Shown: positions 6,269 to 11,150 of the stretch, piece by piece
Layout of the letters: each line of letters opens with the position of its first letter
Numbering within the stretch: the stretch's first letter is position 1
Source: Myxococcales bacterium
GTDB taxonomy: Bacteria > Myxococcota > Bradymonadia > UBA7976 > UBA1532
Reading direction: 5' to 3'
DNA length: 11,150 bases
Assembly: GCA_020430675.1 (NCBI GenBank)
Contig: JAGQJJ010000064.1
Coordinates: 1-11,150 of the forward strand
Made by a program: the position numbers and the translations under genes
The notes under the pieces: generated by a model
Database searches by the model: none
What the model saw: the letters and a program-made list of their open reading frames with translations, nothing else
Told to the model about the DNA's origin: nothing

Positions 6269-7107
6269 TGGCCCGCCGCTTTCGTGAGGCCCTCGCGCCC
6301 GACGCGGTGCGCGGCACGCTGCTCGAAGGCATGTCGGTCGATCTGCTGCGCGCGCTGGGGCTGGTCACCGAGCGGGGCGGCGCCAGCGCCGATTCGCACC
6401 GGAAGATCAAGCAGATCAACCACTTCTTGCGCTTGATCGCGCCCGCGCTCGACGACGTCTTCGCCCGCCACCCCGCGCCGGTCATCTTCGAGATGGCCGC
6501 CGGCAAGTCCTATCTGGGCCTCGCGCTCTACGCCGCGTGGCTGGCCCGGCGCGAGGCCGGCACGCTTTATGCCGTCGAGGTCCGCCCCGAGCTGGCCAAA
6601 CGCATCGCCGACCTGTCGGCGCAGCTTGGCTTCGATCGCGTCGAGACCCGGCAGGCGCGCATCATCGACGCCGAGCTGCCCGAGCGCGCCCATTTCACCC
6701 TGGCGCTGCATGCCTGCGACACCGCCACCGACGAGGCCCTGGTGCGCGGCGTGCGCGCCAAGAGCGACCACATCGCGCTCGTGCCCTGCTGCCAGGCCGA
6801 GGTCGCGCGCCTGCTGCGCGAGGTTGAAGCCGCGCCCGACCCGCTCTGGCAGCACGCCTGGCATCGCCGCGAGTTCGGCGCGCACCTGACCAACGTCATC
6901 CGCGCGCTGGCGTTGCAGGCCCATGGCTACCAGGTCACCGTCACCGAGCTGGCCGGCTGGGAGCACAGCCTCAAGAACGAGCTGATCCTGGCGCGCCGCG
7001 TCGGCGCCTTTCACGCCGGCGCCCGCGCCTCGCTCGACCGCCTGCTGAGCCAGATCCCCGTCCGCCCCTGGCTGCTCGACGCGCTCTCCGAGGCGCCGGC
7101 GGCCTGA
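6268..7107 (+). CDS. Class I SAM-dependent methyltransferase (Methyltransf_32-like)
   Basis: The 279-residue protein has a Rossmann-type methyltransferase core. Motif I is FEMAAGKSYLG (74-84), preceded by KIKQINHFLRLI (46-57); next come an acidic strand-2 end LYAVEV (100-105), LHACDTATDEAL (147-158) and VPCCQ (172-176). The KxxQ, LHAC-D and PCC elements recall the Methyltransf_32 (PF13679) group, which includes RNA- and protein-modifying enzymes; the substrate here is unknown. Motif I departs from the usual DxGxGxG by Glu and Ala substitutions. The ATG at 6268 is favoured because homologous sequence starts soon after. A GTG at 6196 would add a proline-rich, non-conserved stretch, and neither start has a clear ribosome binding site. 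It overlaps the DUF2835 gene by one base (TGATG), so the two are expressed together. Confidence 0.82.
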   Translation: MARRFREALAPDAVRGTLLEGMSVDLLRALGLVTERGGASADSHRKIKQINHFLRLIAPALDDVFARHPAPVIFEMAAGKSYLGLALYAAWLARREAGTLYAVEVRPELAKRIADLSAQLGFDRVETRQARIIDAELPERAHFTLALHACDTATDEALVRGVRAKSDHIALVPCCQAEVARLLREVEAAPDPLWQHAWHRREFGAHLTNVIRALALQAHGYQVTVTELAGWEHSLKNELILARRVGAFHAGARASLDRLLSQIPVRPWLLDALSEAPAA

Positions 7108-7340
7108 TGCGCGCGTTTGTCTTCGACCTGCGCATCTCGCCCGAGCGCTTGCAGGACTATTACCGCGGCGCCGCCCGCCACGTCGTCGCCACCACGCACG
7201 ACGGCCTGCGCGTGCAGTTCGCCGCCGCCCATCTGCAGCGGCACGTCACCCGCGAGGGCGTGCGCGGCACCTTCCGGCTGGTCATCGATGACCGGAACGA
7301 TTTCGTCTCGCTCGACCGCGTCGACCGCGGGCCGGCCTGA
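7107..7340 (+). CDS. DUF2835 family protein
   Basis: The 77-residue protein matches the DUF2835 (PF11197) pattern along its whole length: FDLRISPERLQDYYRGAARHVV, then GLRVQFAAAHLQRHVTREGV, then GTFRLVIDDRNDFVSLDRV. This is the usual family size. No function is established that I know of; the family is small, soluble and probably beta-rich. The start is fixed by the TGATG overlap with the methyltransferase gene, implying translational coupling and perhaps a shared role. My recollection is that most known members are in Gammaproteobacteria, so its presence here deserves a check. A perfect palindrome lies 17 bases after its stop. Confidence 0.85.
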   Translation: MRAFVFDLRISPERLQDYYRGAARHVVATTHDGLRVQFAAAHLQRHVTREGVRGTFRLVIDDRNDFVSLDRVDRGPA

Positions 7341-7357
7341 CGCACCGGCTCGCGGTC

Positions 7358-7375
7358 GCAAAGGCGCGCCTTTGC
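7358..7375. repeat. 18-bp perfect palindrome between DUF2835 and the VTC gene
   Basis: GCAAAGGCGCGCCTTTGC is a perfect dyad with no mismatches. As RNA it could form a seven-pair stem with a CGCG loop, but no T-run follows, so a factor-independent terminator is doubtful. As DNA it could be an operator for a dimeric regulator upstream of the VTC gene. It sits in a 111-base gap that is otherwise without a clear promoter. Confidence 0.55.
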
Positions 7376-7451
7376 TCGATCGCTGGCCAAATAGGATCTG
7401 ACCGCCCGACCCTGCTACGATGAAGGTTCGCGCAGGCTTCAGCGGGGGTCG

Positions 7452-8246
7452 GTGGACGAAGATCGCAAAATTGAACGGTACGAGGCGAAGTACCGCATCC
7501 CCGTCGAGCTGGTCGAGCCCATCCGCCAGTACACGCTCTCGATCTGCGACCCCGACTCGGCCAATCAGGGCGGCCGTTATTTCATCAGCAGCCTGTATCT
7601 CGACAACCGCGAGCGGCGCCTCTATCGCGAGACGGCCGACCGCGTTTCGCACCGCTACAAGCTGCGCGTGCGCCGCTATCTGGGCGACAAGATCGTGTTC
7701 CTCGAGATCAAGCGGCGCATCAAAGGCATCATCGTCAAGAGCCGCGTCAAGCTGCCGTTTTCCGCCTGGCCGGCGGTGCTGCACCACCCCGCCCAGGTGG
7801 CCGATCTGCCGCTCTCGGCGCGGGATCGCAGCACCGTCGATGACTTCGTCAACCGCTGCCTGCTCATCGGCGCCGAGCCCGCCGCGGTGGTGCGCTACGA
7901 GCGCGAGGCGTTTGTCAGCCGCCTCGATGGCTACGCCCGCGTCACCTTCGACCACCGCATCATGGGCCGCCGCCCCGACGACTGGTCGGTGCCGGTGCTC
8001 GATTCGGAGGGCCCCTGGATTCCGGTCGACGAGCCGCGCCGCTTCGACCTGCCCCACTCGGGGGTGGTGCTGGAGCTGAAAGCGACCATGGCGGTGCCGA
8101 TGTGGATGACCAATCTGGTCAAGCGCTTCAACCTGACCCGCACCGGCTTCAGCAAATACGCCTGCTGCCTCGAAGCGGTCGACCCCTTTCGCCTGCCGGC
8201 CCAGTATCGCCGCAGCGCGCCTGGGCTGCTGCGGAGTGCCCGTTGA
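7452..8246 (+). CDS. VTC-domain protein, polyphosphate polymerase-like
   Basis: The 264-residue protein matches the VTC domain (PF09359), the tunnel-shaped catalytic fold of yeast Vtc4 that makes polyphosphate from ATP and belongs to the CYTH/triphosphate-tunnel superfamily. Visible elements are YEAKY (10-14), ISSLYLD (45-51), a basic strand KLRVRRY (70-76), FLEIKRR (83-89), VVRYERE (146-152), ELK (208-210) and SKY (234-236). The alternating basic residues and acidic E/K strands are those expected to line the tunnel, so an active triphosphate-binding site is plausible; polymerase activity is inferred. There is no SPX domain or membrane segment. The GTG start at 7452 has only a weak G-rich upstream sequence. 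The DUF4956 gene follows after 134 bases, a pairing seen repeatedly in bacteria, often with CotH-kinase genes. The DUF4956 protein may be its membrane partner. Confidence 0.9.
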   Translation: MDEDRKIERYEAKYRIPVELVEPIRQYTLSICDPDSANQGGRYFISSLYLDNRERRLYRETADRVSHRYKLRVRRYLGDKIVFLEIKRRIKGIIVKSRVKLPFSAWPAVLHHPAQVADLPLSARDRSTVDDFVNRCLLIGAEPAAVVRYEREAFVSRLDGYARVTFDHRIMGRRPDDWSVPVLDSEGPWIPVDEPRRFDLPHSGVVLELKATMAVPMWMTNLVKRFNLTRTGFSKYACCLEAVDPFRLPAQYRRSAPGLLRSAR

Positions 8247-8306
8247 GGGTGTCAAGCGGGAAGGACACTGTCGCCGTGACGTGCCATGCCCCGGCGCGCG
8301 GCCGGC

Positions 8307-8335
8307 TTGGTTGCGTTGGCAGCGTTTGGTATGAA
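8307..8335 (+). promoter_or_regulatory. Candidate promoter for the DUF4956-adaptor genes
   Basis: TTGGTT (8307-8312) and TATGAA (8330-8335, 4/6 match to TATAAT) are spaced by 17 bases and lie in one of the most AT-rich stretches of the window. They sit 45 bases before the DUF4956 start. The -35 element is weak (3/6). Two near-identical nonamers, TTGGTTGCG and TTGGCAGCG, are tandem from 8307. The 134-base gap (8247-8380) shows no clear terminator. Confidence 0.33.
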
Positions 8336-8380
8336 AATTGCTCACTTGTCGCCGTCCGCCGATCGCCAGGGAACCGCTGA

Positions 8381-9061
8381 ATGGATCCGCTCGCCCTCTT
8401 TGAGACCGGCCTGACGCCGATCAATGCCGAGCAGGCGGCGCTCAGCCTGCTGATGGCCTTTGTGCTCTCGAAGGCCATCGCCATCGCCTACGAGTTCACC
8501 TACGACGGCCTCTCGTACAACCGCAGCTACGTGCAATCGCTGGTGCTCGGCGGCGTGGTCGCCTGTGTGCTGATGATGGCCATCGGCGACAACCTGGCCC
8601 GCGGGCTGGGCATTCTCGGCACCATGGCGCTCGTGCGCTTTCGCACCAATGTGCGCGAGGCGCGCGACCTGATCTTCATGTTCGCCTGCCTCGCGGTGGG
8701 CGTCGCCGCGGGCGTGCGCGCCTATCCGGTGGCGGTGATCGGCACGTTGGCCTTCGGCGCCTCGGCGGCCTGGGTGCACTGGTCGCCCTTTGCCCGCCGC
8801 GCGCGCTTCGACGGCCTGCTGCGCTTCTGGCTGCCCCGCGACACCGACGGCGAGCGCCTGCGCGCGCTGCTCGAGAAGCACTGCCGCCGCTACGTGCTGG
8901 TCGCCCTGCGCGACGTGGCCCAGGGCGAGACGCTGGAGTATGCCTATCAGGTGCAGCTGCGCACCCCCGCCCAGAGCGACCGTCTGGTCGAGGCCCTCGG
9001 TGGCCTGACCGGCATGACCGGGTTGAGCCTGCTCTTGCAGGACGCCCATACGGAGCTTTGA
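8381..9061 (+). CDS. DUF4956 domain membrane protein
   Basis: The 226-residue protein has about four hydrophobic segments (near 18-36, 50-68, 95-113 and 116-134), then a soluble C-terminal region (about 150-226) with alpha/beta, ACT-like patterning that is probably cytoplasmic. Between the helices lies the family hallmark ALVRFRTNVREARDLIF (83-99), which marks DUF4956 (PF16316). No biochemical activity is established that I know of. Members commonly sit beside VTC-domain genes, as here, suggesting a membrane partner or channel linked to the VTC product. The ATG has AGGGA eight bases upstream and a candidate promoter before that. Its stop overlaps the next gene's start as TGATG, tying it closely to the adaptor-like protein. 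Confidence 0.9.
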   Translation: MDPLALFETGLTPINAEQAALSLLMAFVLSKAIAIAYEFTYDGLSYNRSYVQSLVLGGVVACVLMMAIGDNLARGLGILGTMALVRFRTNVREARDLIFMFACLAVGVAAGVRAYPVAVIGTLAFGASAAWVHWSPFARRARFDGLLRFWLPRDTDGERLRALLEKHCRRYVLVALRDVAQGETLEYAYQVQLRTPAQSDRLVEALGGLTGMTGLSLLLQDAHTEL

Positions 9062-11055
9062 TGACCCGCCGTCGCCGCGCCATCAGCTTTGCGTTCTGGA
9101 TGGTCGCCGCGCTGGCCGCGCTTTGGCTGTGGCGGCGCGCGGCCCCCGATCGCGCGCCGCTCGCCGGGCTGGTCGAAGCGGTGCCGATGCCGCTCGGGCC
9201 CACCGAGCCGGGCCGCGTTCAGGCGGTGCACGCGGTGGCCGGGCAGACCGTCGAAGCGGGCGACCCGCTGGTCAGCTTCGAGACCGAGACGCTCGACAGC
9301 GAGCTGGCGGTGGCGCGCGCCGAGCTTTCGGAGATTCTCGCCGCGCTTGAGGTCGAAGCCCGCCGCTCGACGGTGACCGCCGCCCGCGACCGCCTCGAAG
9401 CCGCCGCCCGCCTCGCCGAAGCGCGGGCCCAAGCCAGCGACGCGCGCGCTCGAAAGGCCGCGCTGCAGGCCGAGCTGGGCGCGTTGTCGGGCGAGATTCG
9501 CCGCTTGGGCGCGGTGGTTGACGAGGGCGTGGGCGGCTATCAGGCCATCGGCAGCCTCAAGGCGCGCGAAGAGCGTCTGCGCAACGAAGCGCGGCACGCG
9601 CCCGAGACGGTCGAGAGCTGGCAGACACGCGCCGAGCGCCTCAAGGGGCTGCTCGACGCCCTGCAGGAAGACGACGAAGACGTCGCGGCCGCGCTGGCGC
9701 CGTTGCGGGCGCGCGCCGAGACGCAGACGCGCCGCATCGAGGCCCTGCTGCGCCGCCGGGCGGCCCTGGTGCTGCGCGCGCCGCGGGCGGGTCGGGTGCT
9801 GCGGGTGCTGGCCGGGCCCGGCGCGGCGGTGGCCGCGGGCGCGGCGGTGATCGATCTGGTCGCCCATGACACGCAGCGGCTGGTCGCGTGGCTGCCCGAG
9901 CGCACCGCGCGGCGCCTGCAGCCGGGCACCGCGGTCAAGGTGCGCGCGCCCGACCGCGCCGAGCACGAGCCCATCGACGGCGTGGTCGACGGTCTGGGCC
10001 TGGCGATCAGCGTGATGCCCAGCCGGCTCTGGTACGACGCGAACACCCCGCGCTTCGGGCGGCCGGTTTATATCCGCCTCGCCGCCGCGGGTCGCTTGCT
10101 GCCCGACGAGCAGGTTGAAGTCACCGTGGTCTCCGACGCACCGACGGCCGGCGCGTTGGCCGCCGACCGGCCGGTCGAGGTGCGGCCCGTCGAGGTGCCC
10201 GCGCCGCTTGCCGCCCGCACGCGGCTGGAGGTGAGCGCGGCGCTCTGGCTGCCCGAGCGCGCGCGGTTCCTGGCGCTGAGCGATGACACCGGCTGGCCGC
10301 ATCACGATGAGGCGGTGCCGTGGACGTTCCTGATCGACCGCGATGGTCGCGTCGACCCGGCCCCGCTGCCCATCGACGGTGCCGACAAGGTCTCGGACCT
10401 GGAGGCGCTCGCCCGAGGGCCCGATGGCGCGCTGTACCTGCTGTGCTCGCAGAGCCTCAGCCGCAAGGGCCGCCGCCCGCCGAAGCGCCAGTGCCTGCTG
10501 CGCGCTCGGCTCGAAGGCGAACGGCTGCGCGCCGACGGCGCGGTGCAGTTCTTCGACACGCTGGTCAGCGGGCTCGACGCCGAGACGCGGGCCAATCTGG
10601 GCATCGGCGACGCGCTCGATCTGGAGGGGCTCGCCTGGTACGACGGCGGGCTGCTCATCGGGGTCAAATCGCCGCTTGACAGCGGGCGCGCGCGGCTGTG
10701 GCACCTGACCGGCGTCGACGCTTTGTTCGCGGGCGCCGGGTTCGGCCCGCAGGCGGCGAAGCTGCGCGCGTTTGGCGCGCTGGCGTTGCCCACCGGGGCG
10801 ACCGACGCGCCCGGCGGCATCTCGGAGCTGGCGGTCATCGGCGATCAGCTCTATCTGGCCTCGACGTTGCCCGAGGGCCCGCCCTGCGGCGCGGCGTGGC
10901 GCACGACGCTGCCCGCGCTGGCGCCGCCCCGGCGGCTGGCCGCGTGGCCCGACCTGAAGCCCGAGGCGCTGGCGGTGATGCCCGATCACATCCGCGTGTT
11001 CTTCGACACCGGCGACCGGACGCCGCAGATGGCCCGCCTGCCGCTGGAGCAATGA
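9061..11055 (+). CDS. HlyD-like membrane adaptor fused to a DUF3616-like C-terminal domain
   Basis: The 664-residue protein starts with a basic cap (MTRRRR) and one transmembrane helix (about 8-24), putting the rest in the periplasm. A split lipoyl/barrel-sandwich domain follows: first half GRVQAVHAVAGQTVEAGDPL (51-70), second half RAPRAGRVLRVL with a GAAVAAGAAV turn (239-263). Between them is a long Ala/Arg/Glu-rich helical hairpin (about 78-235). A beta-barrel-like part ends near 358. This is the layout of periplasmic adaptors such as HlyD. The extra 300 residues are unlike normal adaptors: DLEALARGPDGALYLL (446-461), SRKGRR (467-472), LDLEGLAWYDGGLLIGVKSP (519-538) and repeated strands suggest a DUF3616-type or other beta-propeller-like fold. 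The ATG at 9061 has GGAG five bases upstream; a TTG three bases earlier is less likely. No transporter ATPase is visible nearby, so its partner is unknown. Confidence 0.88.
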   Translation: MTRRRRAISFAFWMVAALAALWLWRRAAPDRAPLAGLVEAVPMPLGPTEPGRVQAVHAVAGQTVEAGDPLVSFETETLDSELAVARAELSEILAALEVEARRSTVTAARDRLEAAARLAEARAQASDARARKAALQAELGALSGEIRRLGAVVDEGVGGYQAIGSLKAREERLRNEARHAPETVESWQTRAERLKGLLDALQEDDEDVAAALAPLRARAETQTRRIEALLRRRAALVLRAPRAGRVLRVLAGPGAAVAAGAAVIDLVAHDTQRLVAWLPERTARRLQPGTAVKVRAPDRAEHEPIDGVVDGLGLAISVMPSRLWYDANTPRFGRPVYIRLAAAGRLLPDEQVEVTVVSDAPTAGALAADRPVEVRPVEVPAPLAARTRLEVSAALWLPERARFLALSDDTGWPHHDEAVPWTFLIDRDGRVDPAPLPIDGADKVSDLEALARGPDGALYLLCSQSLSRKGRRPPKRQCLLRARLEGERLRADGAVQFFDTLVSGLDAETRANLGIGDALDLEGLAWYDGGLLIGVKSPLDSGRARLWHLTGVDALFAGAGFGPQAAKLRAFGALALPTGATDAPGGISELAVIGDQLYLASTLPEGPPCGAAWRTTLPALAPPRRLAAWPDLKPEALAVMPDHIRVFFDTGDRTPQMARLPLEQ

Positions 11056-11059
11056 CGGG

Positions 11060-11150
11060 TTGATCGCGCGTCTCTCGGCAATCTGGCTGGCGGTCGCGCT
11101 GCTGGCCTCAACGGCGCGCGCCGAACCGCCGGCGGTGACCTGCGCCGACT
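11060..11150 (+). CDS. 5' end of a gene for an exported protein (partial)
   Basis: A TTG codon five bases after the adaptor gene's stop opens a frame that continues to the window edge. It encodes a classic Sec signal peptide: MIAR, a hydrophobic core (LSAIWLAVALLA), and an Ala-Arg-Ala site after which the mature protein would begin EPPAVTCAD. GGAG lies ten bases upstream (11046-11049). An ATG at 11052 gives only a three-codon frame, so TTG is preferred. In VTC/DUF4956 loci a CotH-like exported protein often occurs, but only 30 codons are visible and nothing identifies this one. Confidence 0.6.
   Translation, partial: MIARLSAIWLAVALLASTARAEPPAVTCAD

Noticed and set aside
7372..7397. Possible promoter TTGCTC ... 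TAGGAT before the VTC gene.
   Set aside because: The spacer is only 14 bases and the -35 match is poor, so no promoter is called there.
8266..8355. Near-direct repeat CACTGTCGCCGT (8266-8277) and CACTTGTCGCCGT (8343-8355) in the gap before the DUF4956 gene.
   Set aside because: It is short, with a one-base length difference and no symmetry or regular spacing to a promoter; probably chance.
11052..11063. ATG overlapping the adaptor gene's stop as a coupled start.
   Set aside because: The frame stops after three codons; the TTG at 11060 gives a clear signal peptide instead.

Overview
The window is about 11.1 kb of very GC-rich (roughly 70 %, by eye), densely coding bacterial DNA. Two exported lipoproteins, an inner-membrane adaptor-like protein and frequent TGATG/ATGA gene overlaps point to a Gram-negative bacterium. 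The base composition and gene content fit Myxococcota or a related former deltaproteobacterial lineage, but that placement is inference. No rRNA, tRNA, insertion sequence, CRISPR array or integrase was seen. No gene-free stretch exceeds about 160 bases.

Left part, minus strand (1-1081): a leftward operon of a PAT-like GNAT N-acetyltransferase, an unrecognised lipoprotein, and the first codons of a third gene leaving the window. A 154-bp divergent intergenic region (1082-1235) holds candidate promoters in both directions and a strong GC hairpin in the acetyltransferase leader. To its right, on the plus strand, is a 491-residue lipoprotein (1236-2711) made of three tandem domains that resemble a decayed Cu,Zn superoxide dismutase fold.

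Middle (2763-7340): both subunits of a phenylalanyl-tRNA synthetase of the archaeal/eukaryotic type rather than the usual bacterial type, with overlapping pheS and pheT. PheT carries a four-cysteine, zinc-ribbon-like segment near its N-terminus. A possible 53-codon ORF fills the gap to a class I methyltransferase gene, which overlaps a small DUF2835 gene. An 18-bp perfect palindrome follows.

Right part (7452-11150): a VTC-domain protein (polyphosphate polymerase-like), a DUF4956 membrane protein, and a membrane-anchored HlyD-like adaptor fused to a C-terminal domain resembling DUF3616. The start of a further protein with a Sec-type signal peptide follows. VTC and DUF4956 genes are recurrent neighbours in bacteria. 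The inferred theme is an envelope-associated VTC/DUF4956 module extended here by a fused periplasmic adaptor and an exported partner. This is the strongest candidate for an undescribed system in the window.
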